Positions 1-9,007 of a DNA stretch of 61,166 nt are shown here, piece by piece (within the stretch, counting starts at the first letter, position 1; the number at the start of each line of letters is the position of its first letter). Location of the stretch: positions 1 to 61,166 of the forward strand of contig CAZGXI010000029.1 of the NCBI GenBank assembly GCA_964529715.1, given 5' to 3'. Source of the stretch: CAZGXI01 sp964529715. Its GTDB lineage: Bacteria > Chloroflexota > Anaerolineae > Aggregatilineales > Ch27. Under the pieces are notes generated by a model. It was not told where the DNA came from, made no database searches, and saw nothing but the letters and a program-made list of their open reading frames with translations. The translations under genes were made by a program, and so were the position numbers.

Positions 1-2
1 AC

Positions 3-1754
3 ATCCGGCCCGGCGTGGCTTGGGTCGAGGCAGAAGGGTATACCTGGGTGCCCGTGCTCGTGGACGGGCGCGATGCCTGGATCGCCCAGAACGGCTTTTT
101 GGAACTGCTGGCCCCGACGCACGATCTGAGCAACGGCTTTTTTGTTGCTCCCGACGGAGCAGACACCAACCCCGGCACGCAGCAGCAACCCTGGCGCACG
201 ATCCAACACGCCGCTGCGAACTTGCAACCCGGCCAGACGGTGTTTATCCGGGGCGGCGTCTACCAGGAGAGCATCATTCCCGTGCGCTCCGGGACGCCCG
301 ACCAGCCGATCACCTTTGCGGCCTATCCGGGTGAGCAGCCGATCATCGACGGCGGGGACGTTGTGGCGCGCCTGATCGACCTGATCGACCGCCGCTACCT
401 CGTCTTCGACGGTTTGACGCTGCGCAACCCCACCACTGCCTGGGCGCGCGTGGAAAACAGCGATCACATCACCTTTCAAAACATGGTTTTCGGCAATGAC
501 CGGGAGACGGAGCGCGGCTCGTTTGGCGGCCTGCTCCTGCGCTACAGTTCCTACAACCGCGTGCTCAACTCGACCTTTGACCGCTGGGGGTATTATGAGG
601 ATGGCGATCAGAGCGGCAACCACATCTGGATTCAAGGCAATCTGGACGCAGGCGGCTATAACCTGATCGAGGGCAACACCTTCACCTACGGCGGGCAGGG
701 CTGCATCATCGTCAACAGCCCGTACAACATCATCCGCCGCAACACTTTCAATAACGCCTGGCAGAAGGGCGTGTACATCGGCTGGTTTGTGAACCCCGGC
801 GGCGAGCCTGCCGGGACGGAATGGCCTGCCCTGCACAATCTGGTGGAAAACAACCTCTTCTTCCGACACGGCATGTCGCGCTATCAGCACGGCGGCATGG
901 CCTATGAGGAAACCGCCGTTGGCACGATCTTCCGGCGCAACGTGATCCACAGTGTGGCCTACACCGGGATGCAGATCACCGTCTTTGGCGACTATGCGCC
1001 CCACGACTATCACAATCGCTGGTACAACAACACCATCGTCAACAACGGCCTAGCCCGTTTCGGCTACGCCGGGACCGGCATCGAGATGAGCAACTGGGGC
1101 CTGGGGCTGGAATTTCATGATAACGTCTTCAAGAACAACATCGTGTGGGGCAACCTGCCCAACGCCGACAACGGCGTGATCCAGCTTTCCCTGGAACTGA
1201 GCGGCGACCGTAACAATCCTCCCCTGGACGGATTCATCGTTGCCGGCAACCTGTTCGATAACCGGCGCCCACAGGAATGCGCCACCTATATGGAGTCGTC
1301 AGGCATCGGCTACGGCAACTGCCCCATCTTCATCGACGGTATCGGCGACGCGACCGCCGATTGGTTCAACCGCAATTACCCGGATCACTTCTGGGGCAAT
1401 ATCGAGGGCGATCCTCTGTTTGTGACGTATGACCCCGCCGCAGATAGCTTCGACCTGCGCCTGCGGGAGCGTTCGCCCGCCATCGACGCCGCCGTGCCGC
1501 TCACGCGCACCCGGTTCGCCGGGGCGGGTACGGTAATCCCGGTCGAGGATGCCTGGTATTTTCACGATGGCTATGACGGCATGATCGCGCCGGACACGCT
1601 CTGGGTGGGCGGCGAAGAAGTGACCATCGTCGCCATCGATTACGACAACAACGTGATTACGGTGGATCGTGAGATTGCCTGGCAGGCGGGCGCACCGGTG
1701 AACCTGCCCTATAGCGGCAACGGCCCAGACATCGGGGCCTTCGAGCGGGAATAG
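3..1754 (+). CDS. Right-handed beta-helix protein with SH3-like N-terminus, 5'-truncated by window edge
   Basis: The reading frame is open to the left edge and codons before the first GTG (15) continue a sensible SH3-like sequence (GYTWVPVLVDGRDAWIA), so the real start lies outside the window. After the SH3-like piece, from about residue 45, comes a secreted parallel beta-helix of the DUF1565/pectate-lyase-like type: APDGADTNPGTQQQPWRTIQ, then many short Asn-rich coils (NRVLNSTF, NLIEGNTF, NIIRRNTF, NLVENNLF). Such folds bind or cleave polysaccharides at the cell surface. It sits 50 bp before a membrane glycosyltransferase at the head of the exopolysaccharide locus, which fits a role in polymer binding or trimming. 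No catalytic triad could be assigned by eye, so lyase activity is not claimed. Confidence 0.8.
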   Translation: MRPGVAWVEAEGYTWVPVLVDGRDAWIAQNGFLELLAPTHDLSNGFFVAPDGADTNPGTQQQPWRTIQHAAANLQPGQTVFIRGGVYQESIIPVRSGTPDQPITFAAYPGEQPIIDGGDVVARLIDLIDRRYLVFDGLTLRNPTTAWARVENSDHITFQNMVFGNDRETERGSFGGLLLRYSSYNRVLNSTFDRWGYYEDGDQSGNHIWIQGNLDAGGYNLIEGNTFTYGGQGCIIVNSPYNIIRRNTFNNAWQKGVYIGWFVNPGGEPAGTEWPALHNLVENNLFFRHGMSRYQHGGMAYEETAVGTIFRRNVIHSVAYTGMQITVFGDYAPHDYHNRWYNNTIVNNGLARFGYAGTGIEMSNWGLGLEFHDNVFKNNIVWGNLPNADNGVIQLSLELSGDRNNPPLDGFIVAGNLFDNRRPQECATYMESSGIGYGNCPIFIDGIGDATADWFNRNYPDHFWGNIEGDPLFVTYDPAADSFDLRLRERSPAIDAAVPLTRTRFAGAGTVIPVEDAWYFHDGYDGMIAPDTLWVGGEEVTIVAIDYDNNVITVDREIAWQAGAPVNLPYSGNGPDIGAFERE

Positions 1755-1807
1755 GAAACGGCACTAAAAGCCGATCTTGTGGAAAAAGAGTCTTTGTGGG
1801 GGAAAAC

Positions 1808-3388
1808 ATGACTTTCTGGCGCAGTCTTCAGGCTCCGTTTGATCGCCGGTTCTCCACGCGCCGCCGGGGACTGATCCTGGCCGCGCTGGTCGTGTTGATC
1901 CTGGTGGGCGCGGCCATACGCGGCTTTAACCTGGGCGCGCAATCTATGTGGCGCGACGAGGCCATCTCGTGGAACTTCGCCCGTCTAGAATCGCCGGGCG
2001 TGCTCGTGGCGGCGCTGATCGAGGATGAGCTGCATCCCCCACTGTGGTATCTGGTGCTGCACGGCTCGATCCGGCTGTGGGGCGACAGCGAGTTCGGCCT
2101 GCGTTTTCAGGCGGTGTTGTTTAGTGTGTTGCTCATCCCGCTCGGCTATGCGCTGGGCCGGCTGCTGTTCGGCGAGGGCGTGGGCCTGTTGAACGCAACC
2201 ATCCTGAGCCTGTCGCCTTTTCTGTTGGAGTATGCCCAGGAGGCGCGCGTCTATAGCTTCCTGGCGTTCGTGGTGCTGCTGGCGCTGTACTTCACAGCGC
2301 GCTGGCTGCGCCACCCCACGCGGCTGAATCTGATCGGCTACGCGCTGGCGATGGCCGCTGTGCTCTACACGCACAACTGGGGTTTCTTCGTGCTGGCCGC
2401 GCTGAACGCCTACGTGTTCCTGACCCTGATCCTGGACGCGCCGCGCCGCCGCCTGCTGTTGCCCTGGATCGCGGGCAACATCCTGGCCGGGGTGCTTTAC
2501 TTGCCCTGGTTGCCGCCACTGATTCAGCAGTTGGGCTACGATACCGGCTGGATGGCGACCCAGGACTCACCGCTGGTGTTGCTGGTGCAGACGTTGCAGT
2601 CTTGGACCTCGGCCTGGAGCGCCACGCCGCTGTATGCGGCTCTGTTCCTGTTGGGGTTGGCCTCGCTGGTGACGGTTGATTCCTGGCGTCCGTTCAGGCT
2701 ACGATGGAACCAAAACACCGGGGCGGTGCTGCTGTTGGCGTTCGCCTGCCTGGGGCCGATCCTCATCGCGCTAGGCCTGTCGCAGCTCAAGCCGATCTAC
2801 AAGCCAGACCGCTATACGATCATTGCTTTTCCGGCCTTCAGCCTGCTGCTGGCAGCCGGGTTGGCTGCGCTGCGCTGGCGCTGGCTGGTGATCGGCGGAT
2901 TGGTGGTGGTGGCGGCGCTCGCCCTGCGCAAGGACTGGTACTACCTGACCGAGCAGTATAAATCTACCATGCGCGACACGGCAGCTTATGTCAGCGCGGG
3001 CATCGGGCCACAGGATGTGATCGTTTTTGCCCCCGATCCGCTGGGCCAGTCGTTCAATTACTATTTCAGCGGGCCGCAGTTCCAGATCGGCTATCCCAAC
3101 TGGAATGCGCCGCGCGCCTGGCACATCGGCGCGTGGGTGCAGACCTGGTTCGCGCCGGACATCCAGACGCGCACGCTGGACGAAATTGCGGCCCATTTGT
3201 CGGATGGCGCGTGTGTGTGGCTGGTGTATACCCCCGGCCCGGTTGCCGTGCCCGGCGTGGAGAGCGCCGCCGACGATCTGCGGGCCGCGCTGGCCGCGCG
3301 CTACACCCTGCGCGACACGCAGACGTTCCCGGAAATTTTCGAGTACGCCGATGTGGATGTGTACTGTGGCAACGCGGCCACAGAGTGA
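1808..3388 (+). CDS. GT39-like (PMT/ArnT family) integral membrane glycosyltransferase
   Basis: Polytopic membrane protein of about 526 aa. After a basic N-terminus, the first helix (LILAALVVLILVGAAIRGF) is followed by the WRDEAISW motif, whose acidic pair in the first periplasmic loop is characteristic of GT-C glycosyltransferases that use polyprenyl-phosphate sugars. A second loop has ELHPPLWYLVLH, also typical. About ten hydrophobic segments follow, then a soluble C-terminal domain from about residue 390. The ATG at 1808 has a GGGGGA ribosome site just upstream and is preferred to the in-frame GTG at 1796. Position in the exopolysaccharide locus suggests transfer of a sugar to a lipid-linked or surface glycan on the outer face of the membrane; the substrate is unknown. 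Confidence 0.85.
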   Translation: MTFWRSLQAPFDRRFSTRRRGLILAALVVLILVGAAIRGFNLGAQSMWRDEAISWNFARLESPGVLVAALIEDELHPPLWYLVLHGSIRLWGDSEFGLRFQAVLFSVLLIPLGYALGRLLFGEGVGLLNATILSLSPFLLEYAQEARVYSFLAFVVLLALYFTARWLRHPTRLNLIGYALAMAAVLYTHNWGFFVLAALNAYVFLTLILDAPRRRLLLPWIAGNILAGVLYLPWLPPLIQQLGYDTGWMATQDSPLVLLVQTLQSWTSAWSATPLYAALFLLGLASLVTVDSWRPFRLRWNQNTGAVLLLAFACLGPILIALGLSQLKPIYKPDRYTIIAFPAFSLLLAAGLAALRWRWLVIGGLVVVAALALRKDWYYLTEQYKSTMRDTAAYVSAGIGPQDVIVFAPDPLGQSFNYYFSGPQFQIGYPNWNAPRAWHIGAWVQTWFAPDIQTRTLDEIAAHLSDGACVWLVYTPGPVAVPGVESAADDLRAALAARYTLRDTQTFPEIFEYADVDVYCGNAATE

Positions 3389-3622
3389 GTGCAAGGTTCG
3401 TCAGGAAAATGTAAGCTGATTGCAAGGAAAGCGCCGGATTGCCGCAAGGAAACTGAAAGGACATTTCTTGTCCTGTTTATGCACATGTAAGGCCGATCCT
3501 TTATGCTTTATTGTAGCGGGGTTATGTAATGGGTTGGTTTTCCGCGCGTTTGAGTTTGATTTAGGAATGCACATCAACACAGCTCCATTGGGACTTGTTG
3601 CTTAAGGAGAGTCGATAAGAAG

Positions 3623-4537
3623 ATGAAAACGACCTGGTGGAAAAGAGGCCTTGTTCTCACTGTCGTTCTGACCCTGGTGATGGCTCTGCTGCCGACCGCG
3701 CTTTCGCTGGCCGGCTCGGATGACCCCAGCGGGACCATTGCTGACATCATCGCCGGGCATGATGGCCTTTCGACACTGGCCCTGGCGGTTGAGGCCGCCG
3801 ACCTCGGCGGCGCGCTGGCCGGCCCCGGCCCGCTGACGCTGTTCGCCCCCACCGATGCCGCCTTCGCGGCCTTGCCAGAAGGGCTGCTCGAATCCCTGCT
3901 GGCCGATCCCGCCCTGCTGGGCGAAGTTCTGCGCTATCATGTGGTCGCCGGCGAGCTTAGGGCAGAGGATGTTGCGGCCTTGCCGCTGCTGACCTCGTTG
4001 CTGGGTGAAGACATCACCGTTGCCGTCACGGATGAAGGCGTGATCCTCAACGGCAGCGTCAAGATCATCTACACCGACATCCTGGCTTCCAACGGCGTGA
4101 TCCACAAGATCGACGCCGTATTGATCCCGCCCGCGCTGGTGGACGACGAGGAAGAAGGCGACTTCACCCCCGGCGTGCTGGAGGTCATCCCGGAGAACGG
4201 CCAAAACGGCGAAAACGGTGATCCCAAGCCGATCGAGGATGAAGCAGAAGACCCCGGCAATGACACCTGGGATGGCGACTGGTGCAAGTGGTACGAGGGT
4301 GCCTGGTACTACGAGGGCTTCCTGACCGAGCAGCAGTTGGCCGATCTGCGCGCGGCGGGCTATGAGCTGGTCCACGCCGTCAACGGCGCGTGCCCGGCTG
4401 AAGAACCCACCGAAGAACCCACTGAACAGCCGACTGAACAACCCACTGAGCAACCGACCGAACAACCGACGGAACAGCCGACCGAGCAACCGACCGAGCA
4501 ACCGACGGTTCAACCGACCGACGACCTGATCCTGTAA
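3623..4537 (+). CDS. FAS1 (fasciclin) domain secreted protein with PTEQ repeat tail
   Basis: 304 aa secreted protein. A signal peptide (basic start, hydrophobic stretch to about residue 28) is followed by one FAS1 domain at about 35-170, with the H1 box (LTLFAPTDAAFAALPEGLLE), the YHVVAGEL strand and the closing VIHKIDAVLIPP segment. FAS1 domains mediate adhesion in the extracellular matrix. An acidic linker and a Trp/Tyr-rich patch (WCKWYEGAWYYEGFLTEQQ) come next, then ten TEQP-type tetrapeptides and a short end. There is no LPXTG or membrane anchor. Its place between a glycosyltransferase and asnB inside the polysaccharide locus suggests a matrix or biofilm component. An AAGGAG ribosome site lies about 13 bases before the ATG. 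Confidence 0.9.
   Translation: MKTTWWKRGLVLTVVLTLVMALLPTALSLAGSDDPSGTIADIIAGHDGLSTLALAVEAADLGGALAGPGPLTLFAPTDAAFAALPEGLLESLLADPALLGEVLRYHVVAGELRAEDVAALPLLTSLLGEDITVAVTDEGVILNGSVKIIYTDILASNGVIHKIDAVLIPPALVDDEEEGDFTPGVLEVIPENGQNGENGDPKPIEDEAEDPGNDTWDGDWCKWYEGAWYYEGFLTEQQLADLRAAGYELVHAVNGACPAEEPTEEPTEQPTEQPTEQPTEQPTEQPTEQPTEQPTVQPTDDLIL
4400..4519 (+). repeat. 12-bp tandem repeat, ten units, coding Pro-Thr-Glu-Gln
   Basis: Ten in-frame 12-nt units of the type GAACAGCCGACC encode EEPT/EQPT tetrapeptides at the C-terminus of the FAS1 protein. Units differ mainly at wobble positions. Such arrays can change copy number by slippage and give a stiff, extended spacer. Confidence 0.9.
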
Positions 4538-4573
4538 GCGTTTCGGCGGCGCTCCGCGTAACCCCGTGAGGCT

Positions 4574-4597
4574 GGCCCCGGACGCAAGTCCGGGGCT
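4574..4597 (+). terminator. Hairpin after FAS1 gene
   Basis: GGCCCCGGAC, loop GCAA, GTCCGGGGCT forms a nine- to ten-pair stem about 37 bp past the FAS1 stop. No clear U-tract follows, so it may be an mRNA-stabilising hairpin or a member of the palindromic repeats seen elsewhere in the window. Confidence 0.5.
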
Positions 4598-4690
4598 ATG
4601 CTGTGTTATGGTACACTGAAAACGGTGGGCTTTTTTCGGGCGAGGCAACGATCCTCACGCCGATAGACCTTGAAAGGGAGCAAGAAGCCT

Positions 4691-6586
4691 ATGTGTGGCA
4701 TTTGTGGAACTTACGCCTATCGGACGGGCGAACCTGCCTCGCGCGATCTCATCCATGCCATGACCGACAGCATGGCTCACCGCGGCCCCGATGGTGCGGG
4801 TGAATACTTCGACGACACGGCGGGGATAGGCTTCGGCCACCGTCGCCTGTCGATCATCGACCTGGCCCTGGGCCAGCAGCCCATGACTAACGAGGACCGC
4901 ACCGTCTGGATCGTCTTTAACGGCGAGATTTACAACTACCGCGAACTGCGCCCCGAACTGGAAGCGCGCGGCCACGTCTTTTCCACCTCGTCGGACACCG
5001 AGGCGATCATCCACGCTTACGAGGAATACGGCGAGGACTGCCCGGCGCACTTCAACGGCATTTTCGCCTTCGCCATCTGGGACATGAATAAGCGCCGCCT
5101 GTTCCTGGCGCGCGACCACTTCGGCATCAAGCCACTCTATTACACCATGCACGGCGACACGTTCCGCTTCGCTTCGGAACTCAAGGCCATCCTGGCCGAC
5201 CCTTCTGTGCCGCGCGAACTGGACCTGGACTCGCTCAACCTGACGCTGATCTTCCGTTACTGCCCGGCCCCGCGCACCCTGTTTCAGGACGTGTACAAGC
5301 TGCCACCCTCCAGTTACATGATCGTGGACGAACACGGCCTGCGCCAGGGCCTGTATTGGGACGACATCCCCGAAATCGACCGTTCTGGCCACGAGGAAGA
5401 CTGGGTCGAGGCGCTGCGGGCCGAGTATGACGCGGCGGTGAACCGGCAGATGGTGGCGGATGTGCCCATCGGTATCTCGCTCAGCAGCGGCGTGGACTCG
5501 GCTACCATCCTGGCGCTGATGAGCCGCCATTCCAGCGGCCCGGTGCGCGCCTATACGGTAGGCTTCGCGGGCCGCGCCGACGTGGACGAGACCGCCGACG
5601 CCCGCGAACTGGCGCGGCGCTTCGGTGCGGACTTCACCGCGCAGTTGATCACCGAGCAAGATTACGCCGCCTTCATGGACCGCTACATCTGGCACATGGA
5701 AGAGCCGGTGGTGAACCAGTCGGCGGCGGCGTACTATTTCGTCTCTAAGATGGCGCGTGACCAGGGCGTGAAGGTGCTGCTCAACGGCCAGGGGCCAGAC
5801 GAGGCCTTCGCTGGCTATCCACGCCATCTGGCTGCCGCGCACACGCCGCAGCTTCAGCGGTGGGGCCTGGGCATGGTGAGCCGGGCGCTGGGCGACGGCG
5901 TGCAGAACGCGCCGCTGCCCGAAAGCTACCGCCGCCTGACCTATGCCCTCGGCGCGCGGGACGAGGCCGACCTGCTGCTGCGCATCTATGCCACCTTGCC
6001 CGACGCGCGACGGTATGCGCTTTTTTCGCCGGAGACGCAGCGCCGCATTGACGCCGACCTGCCGATCTGCTGGGTGCGCGAGCAGCTTGCCCGTGCGCCC
6101 AAAGGCACCCTGCTGGAAAAGATGACCTACCTGGACGCGCGCACGGGCCTCTCGGAAGAACTGCTGCTCTCCGAAGACAAAATGTCGATGGCCGCCAGCA
6201 TTGAGGCGCGCGTGCCCTATCTGGACGTGCAGGTGATGAAGCTGGCCGAACGTCTGCCCGGCGACGTGAAGATCAAGGGCCGCCAGCAGAAGGCCATCCA
6301 CAAGCAGGCGTGCATGGCCTGGGTGCCCGATGTGGCCTACCGCCGCAAGATCGGCTTCGTGAGCGCGGCGGATCAGTGGCTGCGCGGCCAGTTGGGCCGG
6401 CAGTTTTTGGAGCGCATCGCCCGGCCCGACTCGCTGACCCAGGCCTACCTGGACCCAACCCATGTCGAGTCGATGATCCGGCAGCATCTCTCCGGCAGGT
6501 GGGATCACCAGCGGGCGCTGTTCCTGCTGCTCTCGCTGGAGAACTGGTTCGCGGTTTACCTGAACGGCCAGGGCGTATATGCATAG
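4691..6586 (+). CDS. asnB: Asparagine synthase (glutamine-hydrolysing) in exopolysaccharide locus
   Basis: 631 aa, full length for the AsnB family. The ATG at 4691 gives Met-Cys2-Gly-Ile-Cys, exposing the N-terminal nucleophile Cys2 of a class II glutamine amidotransferase; a GGGAG ribosome site precedes it and the TTG 21 bp upstream would bury Cys2. N-terminal domain (1-about 210) shows HRRLSIID, NGEIYNY and SSDTEAIIHAYEEYG. The synthetase domain has the PP-loop SSGVDSATILAL, then LLNGQGPDEAFAGYPRH and the SEELLLSEDKMSMAASIEARVPYLD motif. Ammonia from glutamine is channelled to an adenylated carboxylate. AsnB relatives in polysaccharide loci often amidate uronic acids or other acyl groups, but housekeeping asparagine synthesis cannot be excluded. 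Confidence 0.92.
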   Translation: MCGICGTYAYRTGEPASRDLIHAMTDSMAHRGPDGAGEYFDDTAGIGFGHRRLSIIDLALGQQPMTNEDRTVWIVFNGEIYNYRELRPELEARGHVFSTSSDTEAIIHAYEEYGEDCPAHFNGIFAFAIWDMNKRRLFLARDHFGIKPLYYTMHGDTFRFASELKAILADPSVPRELDLDSLNLTLIFRYCPAPRTLFQDVYKLPPSSYMIVDEHGLRQGLYWDDIPEIDRSGHEEDWVEALRAEYDAAVNRQMVADVPIGISLSSGVDSATILALMSRHSSGPVRAYTVGFAGRADVDETADARELARRFGADFTAQLITEQDYAAFMDRYIWHMEEPVVNQSAAAYYFVSKMARDQGVKVLLNGQGPDEAFAGYPRHLAAAHTPQLQRWGLGMVSRALGDGVQNAPLPESYRRLTYALGARDEADLLLRIYATLPDARRYALFSPETQRRIDADLPICWVREQLARAPKGTLLEKMTYLDARTGLSEELLLSEDKMSMAASIEARVPYLDVQVMKLAERLPGDVKIKGRQQKAIHKQACMAWVPDVAYRRKIGFVSAADQWLRGQLGRQFLERIARPDSLTQAYLDPTHVESMIRQHLSGRWDHQRALFLLLSLENWFAVYLNGQGVYA

Positions 6587-6614
6587 GTAGGGAAATCGTG
6601 CGTGGGTTTTGGGC

Positions 6615-6646
6615 GGGGCGACCGTCACGGTCGCCCCTGCTGTTTT
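6615..6646 (+). terminator. Rho-independent terminator after asnB
   Basis: A perfect ten-pair stem (GGGGCGACCG, loop TCA, CGGTCGCCCC) followed by TGCTGTTTTT. It ends the plus-strand genes and abuts the converging minus-strand glycosyltransferase, whose stop is at 6648, so it may act in both directions. Confidence 0.85.
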
Positions 6647-6647
6647 T

Positions 6648-7787
6648 CTACAGCAGCACCTGCTCGTATAGCGCCTCGATCTTCGCCAGGATCACCCCCG
6701 GCGCGTATGCCCGCCGGAACAGCTCTCGGTTAGCCATGCCCATCGCCTGGCGTAGGGCCGGGTCGCGCGCCAGACGGATCAGGCGGTCGGCCAGGGCTTG
6801 CACATCCCCCGGCGGGATGAAGAAGGCGTTGCGGCCTTCTTCCAATGCTTCTGGCAGCGCCCCGACCGGCGTTACCACCAGCGGCAGCCCGGCGGCCATC
6901 GCTTCCAGCACCGAGATCGGGAAGTTCTCCTGGTACGACGGCAGCAGAAAGACATCTGCCCCGGCGAACAGGTCCAGCTTGGCCTGCCCGGTCACGATGC
7001 CGGGGAAGTCCACGTCGCCCGCCGCCGTCACCGCCGCCCGCGCCTGTTCCACCTGATTGCGTTCGGCTCCCAGTTCCAGCCCGCCGGCGAAGACGAAGCG
7101 CGTCTGCGGGGCCTGCGCTCGCACCAGGGGAAGGGCCTTGAGCGCGTCGAACAGCCCTTTGCGGCTGCCCAGGCTGCCCACGAACAGAATCGTGCAGGCT
7201 GCGTCTGCCGACTCTTCTGGGGCGTGTGGAGGGTCTTCTGCCAGCGCCGCGATGTCGGCCTCGACCGTGTTCGGCACCACGACCACGTTCAGCCCCGGCG
7301 CCAGGTCCAGTAGATAGTGCCGCCAGCTTTCCGACAGGGCAATGATCACGTTGGGCAGCCGCAGGATAGCGATCACGGCCCGCCGCACGAGGCCGTTCCG
7401 GTGCTCGGCCAGCCGCTTGAACTGGTTGCCGTGCAGGTGGCCCACCACGCGCACGCCGAACAGCCGCGCCAGCAGCATGAACGCGCCCTCTTTGAAGTAG
7501 GAGACGCGGTCGGTGATGGGCTGGTGCATCAGGTCCGGGCGGCGCGCCAGCAGGATCACCAGTAGCCGCCACATCTGCCGGAAGAAAAACAGGAAGTTCA
7601 CCGGCGACAGCGTGGCGACCTTCTCCATACTCTCCTGCGGGCGGGTCGTGTCCAGGTGGATCAACTCGAACCGCTCGCGCAGCGGGGAGGCGAGCAGGAT
7701 TTCGTTGAACATACCCACGCCGCCCATCTGCTTGAGCGTCGGCCCGACCACCAGCACGCGCGCCCGCCGGATTGCCCGATTCTCCAC
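6648..7787 (-). CDS. GT4 glycosyltransferase, tandem paralogue A
   Basis: 379 aa retaining glycosyltransferase of family GT4 (GT-B fold). The N-terminal domain begins RVLVVGPTLKQMGGVGMFNE; the C-terminal nucleotide-sugar domain has ILFVGSLGSRKGLFDALKAL and the PSYQENFPISVLEAMAAGLP stretch, with the E-x7-E signature that binds the donor nucleotide. It is a close paralogue of the next gene upstream (7812-8948), sharing long identical blocks such as SPLRERFELIHLDTTRP. It is the last gene of the minus-strand polysaccharide operon. Donor and acceptor sugars are unknown. Confidence 0.9.
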   Translation of the reverse strand: MENRAIRRARVLVVGPTLKQMGGVGMFNEILLASPLRERFELIHLDTTRPQESMEKVATLSPVNFLFFFRQMWRLLVILLARRPDLMHQPITDRVSYFKEGAFMLLARLFGVRVVGHLHGNQFKRLAEHRNGLVRRAVIAILRLPNVIIALSESWRHYLLDLAPGLNVVVVPNTVEADIAALAEDPPHAPEESADAACTILFVGSLGSRKGLFDALKALPLVRAQAPQTRFVFAGGLELGAERNQVEQARAAVTAAGDVDFPGIVTGQAKLDLFAGADVFLLPSYQENFPISVLEAMAAGLPLVVTPVGALPEALEEGRNAFFIPPGDVQALADRLIRLARDPALRQAMGMANRELFRRAYAPGVILAKIEALYEQVLL

Positions 7788-7811
7788 CCATCACCTCCGC
7801 AGCAATAACGA

Positions 7812-8948
7812 TTACCGGATGTCTCCCGCAAGCACCGCCTCGTACAGGCGCTCAATGCGTTTCAGGATGACGTCCGGGAGATATTCCCGGCGGAACAGCT
7901 CCCGGTTGGCTGCGCCCATCGTCTGGCGCAAGGCTGGGTCGCGCGCCAGTCGGATCAGCCGGTCGGCCAGGGCCGCGTGATCGCCCGGTTGGATGAAGAA
8001 GGCGTTGCGGCCCTCTTCCAGCACTTCCGGTAGCGCGCCGACCGGCGTCACCACCAGCGGCAGCCCGGCGGCCATCGCTTCCAATACTGCAATCGGGAAG
8101 TTCTCACTGTGCGACGGCAGGATGAAGATGTCGGCGGCGGCAAACAGATCGCGCTTGGATTGCCCGGTGATGATGCCGGTAAAGGTAACGCCGTCTTGCG
8201 ATGGCAGCGCCTGGCGCGCCTGCTCGATAATAGCGCGCTCGGCCCCGAATTCGAGTCCGCCTACGAAGACGAAGCACACCCCCGGAATTTGCGCCTGCAC
8301 CAGCGGGATGGCCTTCAGGGTGTCCAGCACGCCCTTGCGGCTGCCCAGGCTGCCCACGAACAGGATCGCGCACGTGGTCGGGTCTTTGGGCAGTGGCAGC
8401 CCCTCGGCCAGGGCGGCGAAATCGGCGCTGACCGTATTGGGCACCACAATCACGTGCTTGCCCGGCACGATCTCCAGCAAATATTGCCGCCAGCCTTCCG
8501 AGAGCGCGATCATCACGGTCGGCAGGCGCAGCACGGCGACCATGCCCCGCCGGACCAGCCAGTTGCCGTGTTCGTACATGATCCGGAAGCGGTTGCCGTG
8601 CAGGTGGCCGATCACGCGCACGCCGAACAGCCGCGCCAGCAACATAAACGCGCCCTCTTTCCAAAATGATATGCGCGCCGTGACGGGCTGATGCATCAGG
8701 TCCGGGCGGCGCGCCAGCAGGATCACCAGCAGCTGCCACATCTGCCGGAAGAAGTATACGAAGTTCACCGGCGACAGTGTGGCGACCTTGTCCATGCTCT
8801 CCGGTGGGCGGGTGGTATCCAGGTGGATCAACTCGAACCGCTCGCGCAGCGGGGAGGCGAGCAGGATTTCGTTGAACATACCCACGCCGCCCATCTGCTT
8901 AAGCGTCGGCCCGACCACCAACACGCGGGGCTTCTCTCTCTGGGCCAT
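7812..8948 (-). CDS. GT4 glycosyltransferase, tandem paralogue B
   Basis: 378 aa GT4 enzyme, 24 bp upstream of its paralogue. Same layout: VLVVGPTLKQMGGVGMFNE at the N-terminus, CAILFVGSLGSRKGVLDTLK opening the second domain, and PSHSENFPIAVLEAMAAGLP as the donor-binding E-x7-E region. The two copies diverge most in the middle of domain 1 and the donor-side helices, as expected if one changed acceptor or donor specificity after duplication. An AGGGAGAGACT stretch precedes the ATG. Confidence 0.9.
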   Translation of the reverse strand: MAQREKPRVLVVGPTLKQMGGVGMFNEILLASPLRERFELIHLDTTRPPESMDKVATLSPVNFVYFFRQMWQLLVILLARRPDLMHQPVTARISFWKEGAFMLLARLFGVRVIGHLHGNRFRIMYEHGNWLVRRGMVAVLRLPTVMIALSEGWRQYLLEIVPGKHVIVVPNTVSADFAALAEGLPLPKDPTTCAILFVGSLGSRKGVLDTLKAIPLVQAQIPGVCFVFVGGLEFGAERAIIEQARQALPSQDGVTFTGIITGQSKRDLFAAADIFILPSHSENFPIAVLEAMAAGLPLVVTPVGALPEVLEEGRNAFFIQPGDHAALADRLIRLARDPALRQTMGAANRELFRREYLPDVILKRIERLYEAVLAGDIR

Positions 8949-9007
8949 CGAGTCTCTCCCTCAAGTAACGGGTTCAAAGTACAACAGCACGCCCTCGGCG
9001 TGCTGTT

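Noticed and set aside
4655..6628. Long minus-strand open frame (657 codons) over asnB
   Set aside because: It is a shadow of asnB in a high-GC region; it has no recognisable domain and runs against strong codon evidence for the plus strand.
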